A stretch of 13,037 nucleotides of DNA, from assembly GCA_003482695.1 (NCBI GenBank), contig DMYC01000340.1:1-13037 (forward strand), given 5' to 3'. Numbering within the stretch: the stretch's first letter is position 1; each line of letters starts with the position of its first letter. Under the pieces are notes generated by a model. It did not search any database. It was given only the letters and a program-made list of their open reading frames with translations, and was not told where the DNA came from. Below, piece after piece: positions 1 through 6,597 of the stretch. The position numbers were made by a program, and so were the translations under genes. The DNA is from Clostridiales bacterium UBA8960. GTDB taxonomy: Bacteria > Bacillota > Clostridia > Peptostreptococcales > Acidaminobacteraceae.

Positions 1-214
1 CAACGATAAAGTCGACATTGGACATGAAGCAAAGATTGGTCGAATCAGCGATGAGACGATTTTTTACCTCATGAGCAGAGGCATCGATGAGGCGGAAGCG
101 AAAGCCATGATCGTCCGTGGGTTTGTGGAACCGATCACAAAGGAGTTGCCACTTGAGTATGCGGTTGAACTGAATAATTTAATCACACTTGAGCTTGAAG
201 GGACGATAGGATAA
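1..214 (+). CDS. sufB: Fe-S cluster assembly protein SufB, C-terminal 70 residues (5' end outside window)
   Basis: The reading frame starts at base 2 and runs to a TAA at 212-214. It encodes the last 70 residues of SufB, the core subunit of the SufBCD scaffold that builds Fe-S clusters in the cytosol. The segment has the family's C-terminal run: [11 protein letters not shown], carrying the His-Glu pair that matches the functionally important His433/Glu434 of E. coli SufB, then [19 protein letters not shown] and a final [10 protein letters not shown] block. SufD shares the FYLMSRG fold but lacks the IVRGFVEPI ending, so SufB is the better call. Its stop overlaps a possible ATG of sufD at 214. 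The upstream partner, expected to be sufC, lies outside the window. Confidence 0.93.
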   Translation, partial: NDKVDIGHEAKIGRISDETIFYLMSRGIDEAEAKAMIVRGFVEPITKELPLEYAVELNNLITLELEGTIG

Positions 215-225
215 TGGAGGAAAGC

Positions 226-1326
226 ATGAACATGGAAGCAGAACGCCTGTCTTCGGCGGGCTATATCATACCGAATTGGAAAAGACTTTCACTTCCAGAA
301 AGCGTATTTCCTAAAGTGACCGGTAAAGTGCTTGAAAAGGTTTCAGTCGAGGGTCATGCTGTTGAACTCGGCGAATTCACAGAGCAGGGTGCACGGGCAT
401 TCGATGTAAGCATGTTTGGAAAAACGCTAGGTGAAGCGTTTGCAAATTATATAAAAGGTGAAGCAAATCACGGTCTCATTATCAGGTCAAGCGCTCGATC
501 GTTTGATGCACCTGTTGTTAAGATCAACTACAACTTTGAAGAGACCCAGTCGCTTCTTGTCGACAATCATCTCTGCATCGCAGAAGAAGGGGCTAAACTT
601 ACCGTCATCGTGGATTACAGAGGGGACGAAGGTGCTGATAAAAACCGTCAACACTATGGTACAACCCGTGTCGTGGCGAAGCGTGGCAGCCAAGTTCGGC
701 TCGTTAAAATTCAAAGAATGGGCGATCAGGACGACTTTTTCGATCAAGTTTTTTCGATCGTTGAGGAAGGCGCAACGCTGGAACTTGTGGATGTGCAGTT
801 TGGTGGCAAAATAAAAGCCATCGCTTATGAAACACATTTGAAGGGCAGACATGCGAAAGCGGATCTTCAGTCGCTTTATTTCGGTGAAAGTGGATCACAA
901 CTGGATTTGTCGTTTACGATGAAGCATTTTGGAAAGAAATCAGAGTCGACGATTCTATCTAAAGGGGCGCTCAGTGGTGACAGCAAGAAGACCTTTAGAG
1001 GCAACTTGATATTTGAAACCGGTTCCGCTCAGTCAGTCGGAAGGGAAAAAGAAGTTGTCATTTTACTCGATGAACGCGTAAAGTCTGACTCGATACCGGC
1101 GCTGCTTTGTTCAGAGGACGATGTCATCGGAGAACATGCAGCAAGTATCGGGCAGCTCGACCAAGATAAGATTTTTTATCTCATGAGCCGTGGTTTATCC
1201 ATGGATGAAGCTAAAAAAATGGTCATTAAAGCCTCTTTCGAAGAAGTGCTGATGTCACTGAACGATGCATCGCTTAAATGCGCGATTGAAGAGGCACTAG
1301 ACAGGAGGCTAAACAATGGCGTTTGA
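226..1326 (+). CDS. sufD: Fe-S cluster assembly protein SufD
   Basis: SufD is the SufB paralogue that completes the SufBC2D scaffold ATPase complex and is tied to iron supply for cluster assembly. The 366-residue product has a variable N-terminal half, a central beta-helix-like stretch (roughly residues 85-290, rich in short strands such as AKLTVIVDY and ATLELVDVQF), and the shared SufB/SufD C-terminus with SIPALLCSEDDVIGEHAAS (His304) and [11 protein letters not shown]. An ATG at 214 overlaps the sufB stop, but GGAGG at 216-220 lies 5 bases before the ATG at 226, the spacing used by several other genes here, so 226 is chosen; a further ATG at 232 is less well placed. The 3' end overlaps sufS by 11 bases, which suggests coupled translation within one operon. 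Confidence 0.93.
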   Translation: MNMEAERLSSAGYIIPNWKRLSLPESVFPKVTGKVLEKVSVEGHAVELGEFTEQGARAFDVSMFGKTLGEAFANYIKGEANHGLIIRSSARSFDAPVVKINYNFEETQSLLVDNHLCIAEEGAKLTVIVDYRGDEGADKNRQHYGTTRVVAKRGSQVRLVKIQRMGDQDDFFDQVFSIVEEGATLELVDVQFGGKIKAIAYETHLKGRHAKADLQSLYFGESGSQLDLSFTMKHFGKKSESTILSKGALSGDSKKTFRGNLIFETGSAQSVGREKEVVILLDERVKSDSIPALLCSEDDVIGEHAASIGQLDQDKIFYLMSRGLSMDEAKKMVIKASFEEVLMSLNDASLKCAIEEALDRRLNNGV

Positions 1327-2533
1327 TCACAAAAGTGATTTTCCGATATTCACCAGTCACCCGTCCTTAATTTATTTAGATCATGCAGCGACCAGTCAGA
1401 AGCCGCAGATGGTCATCACGCGCATGAGTCAATATCTCGAAGAGAGCAACGGCAGTCCGCATAGAGGCGCGCATTTGCTCAGTGTTGAGGCAACCAGACA
1501 GTATGATTATGGCAGAGCACGTGTTGCTGAGTTTATAAACGCATCCCGCCCTGAAGAAATCGTATTTACGAAAAATGCCACAGAAGCGCTCAATCTCATC
1601 GCGTATAGCTACGGGAGGTCGTTTTTAAGTGAAGGGGATGAAATCGTCATCGCAATCACCTCACACCATAGCAATATTGTGCCTTGGCAAATGCTCGCCA
1701 AGGAGAAGGGCGCAAGGGTCGTCTATTTGTATATCGATTCTGAAGGTGAATTTTTACCGGGTGAGTTTGATAAGATTGGAGCACGTACGAAAATAGTGAC
1801 GTTTCCTTGGGTATCAAATGGACTTGGTTGTATTCACGATGTTGAAGCTTTGATTCAAAAGGCACATGAGCAGGGTGCGGTTGCGATCGTTGATGCAGCC
1901 CAAGCGATTGGTCATATGCATGTGGATGTGAAACGACTCGATGCTGACTTTCTGGTGTTTTCGGGCCATAAGATGTATGGCCCGACGGGTGTTGGCGTGT
2001 TATATGGAAAACACGGTTTGCTTGATGCCATGCCGCCTTTTTTAATGGGCGGTGATATGATTGAGTACGTCGAGGAGCAATCGACGACATTCGCACAGGT
2101 ACCGGAACGCTTTGAAGCCGGGACGCAACATGTGGAGGGGGTCGTGGGACTTATCGCAGCCATTGATTTTATCACGCTTGTCGGGGTGGATCACATAAAA
2201 GAAAAAGAACAGCGCATCGCAAAATATGCGGTGAGAAAATTAAGTGAGCTGCCATTTATAAAGGTGCTAGGGCCAAGTGTCGATCGTGAAAGAGGTGCGC
2301 TTGTGGCTTTCGAAGTGGAGGGCATCCACCCACATGATGTGGCGAGTTTACTGGATTCTAGAGGCATCGCGATTCGCGCCGGCCACCATTGCACGCAGCC
2401 GATGATGAAGTTTTTAGGCCTTTCTGCATCGTGCCGTGCAAGTTTTTCCATTTACAATTATGTGGAGGAAGTGGATGCACTAGTGGATGCACTCATATAT
2501 GTCAGGGAGGTGTTTGGGTATGTCAATCGATAA
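1316..2533 (+). CDS. sufS: Cysteine desulfurase SufS (group II, PLP-dependent)
   Basis: SufS takes sulfur from L-cysteine, giving alanine and an enzyme persulfide that is passed to SufU for cluster assembly. The 405-residue length is normal for the family. Visible landmarks are YLDHAATSQKP near the N-terminus (residues 20-30), ITSHHSN around residue 117 (cofactor-stacking His), IVDAAQAIGH (191-200, PLP-binding Asp), the SGHKMYGPTG motif with Lys219 as the PLP Schiff-base lysine, and RAGHHCTQP with catalytic Cys359. The short loop around that cysteine is typical of group II SufS rather than IscS/NifS. AGGAGG at 1303-1308 sits 7 bases before the ATG. The gene overlaps sufD by 11 bases and sufU by 14 bases. 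Confidence 0.97.
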   Translation: MAFDHKSDFPIFTSHPSLIYLDHAATSQKPQMVITRMSQYLEESNGSPHRGAHLLSVEATRQYDYGRARVAEFINASRPEEIVFTKNATEALNLIAYSYGRSFLSEGDEIVIAITSHHSNIVPWQMLAKEKGARVVYLYIDSEGEFLPGEFDKIGARTKIVTFPWVSNGLGCIHDVEALIQKAHEQGAVAIVDAAQAIGHMHVDVKRLDADFLVFSGHKMYGPTGVGVLYGKHGLLDAMPPFLMGGDMIEYVEEQSTTFAQVPERFEAGTQHVEGVVGLIAAIDFITLVGVDHIKEKEQRIAKYAVRKLSELPFIKVLGPSVDRERGALVAFEVEGIHPHDVASLLDSRGIAIRAGHHCTQPMMKFLGLSASCRASFSIYNYVEEVDALVDALIYVREVFGYVNR

Positions 2534-2954
2534 AATGTACACAGAGTTGATCATGACACACAACAGAAGTGGGCATAACAAGCATGTGCTTGAAAGTGCA
2601 AATTATATTGAGCGGGGTCATAATCCAAATTGTGGCGATGATCTGGCGTTAAGTTTGCGCATCAAAGATGGTTTGATTGACGATGCGGCATTCACAGGTT
2701 CCGGCTGTGCCATCAGCCAGGCATCCATGTCCATCATGATCGATCTGGTCAAAGGCAAGTCTCTCGACGAAACGAAGCAACTAGCGGAGGATTTTTTAGA
2801 TATGGTGCGCGGGGTGAAACTGGATGCGTCTAGAATTGAGCATTTGGAAGACGCACAGATTTTTGAAAGCCTTTCGAAAATGCCTGCGCGTGTGAAGTGT
2901 GGAACGCTCGGTTGGCATTGTCTCAGCGTGATTCTTGATAAATCAACGAAATAA
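2520..2954 (+). CDS. sufU: SufU, zinc-dependent sulfur-transfer partner of SufS
   Basis: SufU is the IscU-like protein of Gram-positive SUF systems that accepts the persulfide sulfur from SufS by a zinc-ligand swap. The product has 144 residues, the usual size. The ligand set is complete: Cys38 and Asp40 in NPNCGDD, Cys63 in TGSGCAIS, and Cys127 in RVKCGTLGW. The 18-21 residue insertion between the second and third cysteine that separates SufU from IscU is present as the LDETKQLAEDFLDMV / GVKLDASRIEHL region. The ATG at 2520 is chosen because GGGAGG lies at 2505-2510, 9 bases upstream; a longer in-frame ATG at 2487 has no such site and lies deep in sufS. It is the last gene of the operon and is followed by a terminator. 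Confidence 0.95.
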   Translation: MSIDKMYTELIMTHNRSGHNKHVLESANYIERGHNPNCGDDLALSLRIKDGLIDDAAFTGSGCAISQASMSIMIDLVKGKSLDETKQLAEDFLDMVRGVKLDASRIEHLEDAQIFESLSKMPARVKCGTLGWHCLSVILDKSTK

Positions 2955-2966
2955 GACTATAATTAA

Positions 2967-3003
2967 GACGAGACCTCATTTCAAAAAGGTCTTGTCTTTT
3001 TTT
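2967..3003 (+). terminator. Intrinsic terminator of the suf operon
   Basis: A 9-base-pair stem with one G.U pair (GACGAGACC at 2967-2975 against GGTCTTGTC at 2988-2996) closes a 12-base loop and is followed directly by seven T residues at 2997-3003. It begins 12 bases after the sufU stop. Confidence 0.9.
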
Positions 3004-3029
3004 AAATCTGTCTAAATCTCAAGAAAACT

Positions 3030-3057
3030 TTGATTTTGACAGATGAATGGGTATAAT
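3030..3057 (+). promoter_or_regulatory. Sigma-A type promoter of the 3078 gene
   Basis: TATAAT at 3052-3057 is a perfect -10 box. TTGATT at 3030-3035 matches the -35 consensus at 4 of 6 positions and is spaced 16 bases away. Transcription would start near 3064, leaving a leader of about 14 bases that contains only the ribosome binding site. Confidence 0.65.
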
Positions 3058-3077
3058 CATTAATGGGAGTTGACATC

Positions 3078-3539
3078 ATGTATGATATAAGAGATATTCT
3101 TCGAAAAGGTCTTATGATCAACCAGAAGAAAATGGAAGCTTATCAAAAGCTTCAAGAAAATAGCGGAGATGTGCGCATGCGTATTTTAATTGGCGTGTTC
3201 ATTCGCGCGCTAGAAAAAGACGTGCTCTATCTACAAAAACTCATAGACAGCATTACGGATTCCATCGCTGAGACGATTGATTTTGGCGTGTTTGATAAAG
3301 TTTCGAATTTGGTTAATCAATTTTCGAGAACGATTGTTCCGATCGACATCAAAGAGAGAAGGGCTTTATCGCTTTTCGTCCTCGATCAGGAAAAAGCGAG
3401 CTATGCACTTTTAGTGGACATTCAAGGTCGAATGGTTACGAGCAGTACGACGACATCAATCGCGTATTATGTGCTACTTGAACTGATTGATGAGAAGCGT
3501 AAGTTTATTGAAGAATTGTCTTTGATGGTGGGGTCGTAA
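3078..3539 (+). CDS. Uncharacterised all-helical protein, possibly a degenerate ferritin-like fold
   Basis: I do not recognise this 153-residue protein. It has no signal peptide, membrane segment or cysteine, so it is probably cytosolic. It reads as about four long amphipathic helices: residues 3-28, 31-66, 90-120 and 124-150, with a shorter helix around 70-85. Each long helix carries one glutamate where ferritin-like proteins hold metal-binding carboxylates (Glu20, Glu46, Glu105, Glu139), but the histidines of the two ExxH motifs are missing (Val49 and Lys142 stand there), so di-iron binding is unlikely. That fold assignment is an inference from pattern only. GGGAG at 3065-3069 lies 8 bases before the ATG at 3078, which is preferred over the ATG at 3063. 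The gene has its own promoter and stands apart from the suf operon; no terminator is seen after it. Confidence 0.8.
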   Translation: MYDIRDILRKGLMINQKKMEAYQKLQENSGDVRMRILIGVFIRALEKDVLYLQKLIDSITDSIAETIDFGVFDKVSNLVNQFSRTIVPIDIKERRALSLFVLDQEKASYALLVDIQGRMVTSSTTTSIAYYVLLELIDEKRKFIEELSLMVGS

Positions 3540-3590
3540 TATTAAAATTACATTAAGTGAATTTTCGCAAGAATGAAATGACATTGAATA

Positions 3591-3599
3591 TGGTATAAT
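3591..3599 (+). promoter_or_regulatory. Extended -10 promoter of the 3631 gene
   Basis: TGGTATAAT at 3591-3599 is a perfect extended -10 element (TGn before TATAAT). No good -35 box is seen at the right distance (GAATGA at 3571-3576 is poor), which is common for extended -10 promoters. The expected start, near 3606, leaves a leader of about 25 bases. Confidence 0.65.
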
Positions 3600-3630
3600 A
3601 ATAACATTAATTGTTTCAACGGAGGTTATA

Positions 3631-4317
3631 ATGAACGAAAAAGGGTCGACACAAACCGCGCCGGCTGCGACAAAGCATGCATCCAAGTCTAGAGTCATGT
3701 ATGCACTCAGTATTCATATGAAATATGGAGAAGTGCTGCATATAGAAGGATTGAATAAAGAAGAAAAAGACCGTTATTTTGAACTTGCTAGAAATGAGCA
3801 AGGAACGATGCTTGTAGAAGATAAAACAAGTGTTGTTCACTTGCTTAGTAAGGACATCGCGAAAATTTCCGTAAAAGCGTACGATGAAAAATATGAACGC
3901 ATTTATCATCCGCTTGAGAAGTTGTTCTTTTCAGAAAGCAGCTTTGGAAGAAAAATATTTTCATTGATTATCAAATCATTTGTTATTTTAGCGATTCTAA
4001 GTGTAATCGGCGTACTTGGACTTACGGTGATCGACGGTACGGTCATGGATGTCCTGTTCGATGGCGAAATGCTGCTTGAAAACATCTCTAAAGGGCTCAG
4101 TCTGGCGGGTAAATTCTTCAGTTTGACTGTCGCACTTATGCTCGTTCTAAATGTTGTGGATATCGCTTTGGGTTATAAAGCCCATTATTATATCAATCAA
4201 GATGGTTCAGAGCCTGTGGAATATTCAAGACTTAGCAACTTGTTTGTAACCATTGCTTTCATCATCGTTTATAGCATCGCTAAAATGGTACTTGGTCAAA
4301 TTTCAGGCATGTTATAA
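3631..4317 (+). CDS. Uncharacterised membrane protein: small N-terminal domain plus three membrane helices
   Basis: I cannot assign this 228-residue protein to a family. Residues 1-20 are a polar, low-complexity tail. Residues 21-95 look like a small soluble alpha/beta domain: a strand pair (MYALSIHM, EVLHIEGL), an acidic helix (43-56), then two more strands (TMLVEDK and KISVKAY). Three hydrophobic segments follow at about 109-133, 161-181 and 204-225; the loop at 135-155 is acidic and the one at 182-203 is mixed. There is no signal peptide, and the Lys/Arg before the first helix favours a cytosolic N-terminus. GGAGG at 3621-3625 lies 5 bases before the ATG. The gene has its own extended -10 promoter and a strong terminator, so it is probably transcribed alone. 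A membrane-anchored sensor or regulator is possible but not shown. Confidence 0.85.
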   Translation: MNEKGSTQTAPAATKHASKSRVMYALSIHMKYGEVLHIEGLNKEEKDRYFELARNEQGTMLVEDKTSVVHLLSKDIAKISVKAYDEKYERIYHPLEKLFFSESSFGRKIFSLIIKSFVILAILSVIGVLGLTVIDGTVMDVLFDGEMLLENISKGLSLAGKFFSLTVALMLVLNVVDIALGYKAHYYINQDGSEPVEYSRLSNLFVTIAFIIVYSIAKMVLGQISGML

Positions 4318-4323
4318 AAAAAT

Positions 4324-4380
4324 AAAGCCAATCACTTGAATTCGTGGATCTTTAGACGAATTTAAGCGTTTGGCTTTTTT
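4324..4380. terminator. Bidirectional intrinsic terminator between the 3631 gene and hydE
   Basis: Two 22-base arms (4324-4345 and 4356-4377) pair around a 10-base loop with only two internal mismatches and one G.T pair. The outer stem AAAGCCAA/TTGGCTTT gives a T run on the + strand (4375-4380). The A-rich left flank gives one on the - strand, so it can stop both converging genes. It ends 1 base before the hydE stop codon. Confidence 0.9.
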
Positions 4381-4381
4381 G

Positions 4382-5467
4382 TTATCCTATGATTTGAATC
4401 GGCTTTGCACCCTCTGGTATGGAGATGGAAGCGTGATCGCCTCTGCCCATGTCCACGCGGAATCCTGCACTTTTGATACGTCCTTCGATGCACTGACGAC
4501 AGTGTGCGGCTTCATCACCTGTGCAAATCTTGTCTTTGTAAAGCTCATATTTTTCTCTGACATCCGTAGGTGAAAGATTTGGCATGACGACATTGGCACC
4601 CGCCTTAAGCGCTTTTTCCCGACCTTTAGGATCAAGCGTTCCCATGGCTGTCGTCGAAGGTAACAGTGCCATAGGCAAAAGCAGTCTTGCAAGTGCGACC
4701 ATAATCAATGTTTCTTCTACGGTTCCGCCTTTTGCACCGTTAAGTGGCGTCTCTTCATGCGGTATATAAGGACCGATGCCGACCATCTCCGGTTGTAACG
4801 TTTTTATGAAACGCAAATCGGCAACGAGATCTTTTGAAGTCTGGTTCGGTAAGCCTACCATAAAACCTGCGCCCACTTGAAAACCCAAGTCTTTGAGTGT
4901 GTAAAGACATGCTATTCGGTTCTCAAAACGCATGCCTGGGTGAAGGGCATCGTAGAGTGCTTTAGATGCGGTTTCGTGTCTCAGCAGATATCTGTCAGCA
5001 CCCGCTTCTTTAAGTGCAGCATAGCTCTCCCTAGAGCGCTCTCCAACTGAAAGTGTGATGGCACAGTCGGGATAGCGCGCCTTGATTGACCTTATGATGT
5101 CCGTCAAAATGTCATCTGTGAAAAACGGATCTTCTCCGCCTTGCATGACAAAAGTTCGGTACCCCAGTGCATACCCCTCTTCGCAACAGTCTAGAATCAT
5201 CTCTTTACTTAATCTATATCGATCTACTTTACTGTTTTTACCTCTTATGCCACAATAACTGCAATTCTGTTTGCAGTAATTTGTGAATTCAATTAGCCCA
5301 CGCATAAACACCGTATCTTTGTAGTGTTTCGCTTTTTTTTCGAGGGCTTTATCAAAGAGGTACTCAGCTGACGTTGCATCGATGGTTTCGATGATTTCAA
5401 GTAAACCTTCATCCGATAAATCTTCGTTCAAATAGAGCGTGTCGATCAAACCCTTTATTTTTTCCAC
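4382..5467 (-). CDS. hydE: [FeFe]-hydrogenase maturation radical SAM protein HydE
   Basis: HydE is a radical SAM enzyme that, with HydG and HydF, builds the diiron subcluster of [FeFe]-hydrogenase in the cytosol. The 4Fe-4S/SAM motif is CKQNCSYC (Cys65, Cys69, Cys72 counted from the GTG start), set in the HydE-type context RGLIEFTNYC. Further family blocks are GYRTFVMQGGEDP, DRYLLRHETAS, GFMVGLPNQT, MVGIGPYIPHEETPL and AGANVVMPNLSP; these separate it from BioB and PylB. A GTG start at 5467 is chosen because GGAGG (5477-5473) lies exactly 5 bases upstream, the spacing seen at sufD, the 3631 gene and the amylase. The ATG at 5479 contains that site and would add 4 residues. The 361-residue length is normal. 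It is a lone - strand gene here, and hydF, hydG and a hydrogenase are not in the window. Confidence 0.93.
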   Translation of the reverse strand: MEKIKGLIDTLYLNEDLSDEGLLEIIETIDATSAEYLFDKALEKKAKHYKDTVFMRGLIEFTNYCKQNCSYCGIRGKNSKVDRYRLSKEMILDCCEEGYALGYRTFVMQGGEDPFFTDDILTDIIRSIKARYPDCAITLSVGERSRESYAALKEAGADRYLLRHETASKALYDALHPGMRFENRIACLYTLKDLGFQVGAGFMVGLPNQTSKDLVADLRFIKTLQPEMVGIGPYIPHEETPLNGAKGGTVEETLIMVALARLLLPMALLPSTTAMGTLDPKGREKALKAGANVVMPNLSPTDVREKYELYKDKICTGDEAAHCRQCIEGRIKSAGFRVDMGRGDHASISIPEGAKPIQIIG

Positions 5468-5695
5468 ATGATCCTCCATAATTTCGATATCTTCAAAAAC
5501 GAAAAAACTTCCAAAAACTTGTCTGTTCTCTGGAAGATCATTATGGACGCAAACTGAACCATGGTCACGATGTACCACAGGTCTTGGCGGCTATGAATGT
5601 CTCCTTTGAGATCAGAATACTCTTTTCTTTCAGGTCGATTGTTTATAGATTTCATCGGAAAGAGAGCTCTTGCCGACAAAATTCGTCTTGTTAAT

Positions 5696-5724
5696 AATTT
5701 ATCAAATCTTCTTTGGGCTGTCAA
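5696..5724 (-). promoter_or_regulatory. Sigma-A type promoter of hydE
   Basis: Read on the - strand, a perfect TTGACA (5724-5719) is followed after exactly 17 bases by TAAATT (5701-5696), a 4 of 6 match to the -10 box. The transcription start would be near 5689, leaving a leader of about 220 bases before the GTG start. Confidence 0.55.
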
Positions 5725-5745
5725 GTGTTTTGTAAACATTGAATA

Positions 5746-5754
5746 TGATATACT
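5746..5754 (+). promoter_or_regulatory. Possible extended -10 promoter of the phosphatase-debranching-GGDEF operon
   Basis: TGATATACT at 5746-5754 fits an extended -10 element (TGn plus TATACT), but the bases 17 upstream (TGTTTT, 5726-5731) are a poor -35 box. The leader would be very short, about 11-17 bases. A second TATAAT at 5768-5773 overlaps the start codon and is unlikely to be used. Confidence 0.4.
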
Positions 5755-5771
5755 TGTAATAAAAGGGTATA

Positions 5772-6578
5772 ATGAATATGAATGATGAACATTTAAAGAC
5801 CATTTCAGACCTTGATCGCGCTTATGTCAAAGAAGTCTTGATAGAAGCGGTGGCATCTGTGCTACGCGTGTCTGAATTTGACGTCACATCAAAGGGCAAA
5901 CAGGATATCGTCACGAATCTAGACTTCGAAATGGAGCGTCTAATTAAAAAAAGGCTTCTTGATCGGTTTCCAAATGACCGTTTCATAGGTGAGGAAGAGA
6001 ATCATGAAACACTTGGAAATGGAAGAACATGGGTTTGCGATCCCATCGATGGGACTTTGAACTTTACCCAGAATATTCCTTATTATGGTGTGCAACTTGC
6101 GCTCATGGTCCATGCCAGACCAGTGATGAGCATGATATACTTGCCTGAACTCGGGGAATTATATGAAGCCACCAAAGGGTGTGGCGCAACCTTAGGAGGC
6201 AAAAAACTGGTTACCCCCGGTGAGGTTAATCTTGAACGCGTCGTCGTCACTTTTGGCGATTTTTCGAAATCCAATCCCTCTTCTCGAGGTTTTCAAATAA
6301 AAGCGATGGAGGCACTGTTAGGAAAAGCGATGCGCATTAGGATACAAGGCGCTTCTTCTGTGGACTTCGCTTTTGTCAGCGCAGCGAAAAATGGGTGTCA
6401 CATCATCTTTTCCAAAAATTTATGGGAAATGGCACCAGGCACGATGCTTGCAGAAGAATCGGGCTGCAAACTTCATAGAATAAGCGGCGAAAAACATGGT
6501 TTTGAGGGCGAGGCACTAATCGTTGCGATTAATGTGTCCATTTTAAATGAAGTGGTTTCGATATTGGAAGCGCTTTGA
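5772..6578 (+). CDS. Inositol monophosphatase family phosphatase (Mg2+-dependent)
   Basis: This 268-residue protein belongs to the IMPase/FIG-type family, which hydrolyses small phosphomonoesters such as inositol phosphate, sugar phosphates or histidinol phosphate with two or three Mg2+. Visible motifs are DIVTNLDFEME (residues 45-55), FIGEEE with Glu74, and WVCDPIDGT with Asp90 and Asp93, all metal ligands. The third ligand site, normally WDxAxG, reads WEMAPG, so Glu219 replaces the usual Asp (Asp220 of human IMPA1). Substrate cannot be read from the sequence. AAAAGGG at 5761-5767 precedes two candidate starts: ATG 5772 (4 bases away) and ATG 5778 (10 bases away, two residues shorter). It is followed after 19 bases by the debranching enzyme gene, so the two are probably co-transcribed; that hints at sugar-phosphate metabolism but does not prove it. 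Confidence 0.88.
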   Translation: MNMNDEHLKTISDLDRAYVKEVLIEAVASVLRVSEFDVTSKGKQDIVTNLDFEMERLIKKRLLDRFPNDRFIGEEENHETLGNGRTWVCDPIDGTLNFTQNIPYYGVQLALMVHARPVMSMIYLPELGELYEATKGCGATLGGKKLVTPGEVNLERVVVTFGDFSKSNPSSRGFQIKAMEALLGKAMRIRIQGASSVDFAFVSAAKNGCHIIFSKNLWEMAPGTMLAEESGCKLHRISGEKHGFEGEALIVAINVSILNEVVSILEAL

Positions 6579-6597
6579 ACACGTAAAGGAGACAAAT

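Larger units (their letters stand above)
5468..5771. other. 304-base divergent intergenic region between hydE and the phosphatase gene
   Basis: This gap holds the predicted hydE promoter at 5724-5696 (- strand), the roughly 220-base untranslated hydE leader, and the weak extended -10 promoter of the + strand operon at 5746-5754. I see no convincing coding sequence: short open frames on both strands lack ribosome binding sites. I do not recognise a known riboswitch in the leader. Confidence 0.6.

Noticed and set aside
3036..3041. TTGACA upstream of the 3078 gene as a -35 box
   Set aside because: It lies only 10 bases from the TATAAT at 3052, far too close; TTGATT at 3030-3035 has a workable 16-base spacing.
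5259..5276. CTGCAA/TTGCAG palindrome resembling the starch operators
   Set aside because: The half-sites are too far apart, there is no central CG, and it lies in hydE where it encodes the cysteine-rich radical SAM motif.
5455..5739. 94-codon open frame on the - strand upstream of and overlapping hydE
   Set aside because: No ribosome binding site, no recognisable domain, and its end overlaps the start of hydE in another frame; more likely untranslated leader.
5768..5773. TATAAT as a -10 box for the phosphatase operon
   Set aside because: It overlaps the start codon at 5772 and would put the transcript start inside the gene; no -35 box at the right distance.
5597..5785. 62-codon open frame on the + strand in the hydE-phosphatase gap
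   Set aside because: No Shine-Dalgarno sequence before its ATG, and it runs antisense through the predicted hydE promoter and leader and into the phosphatase start.
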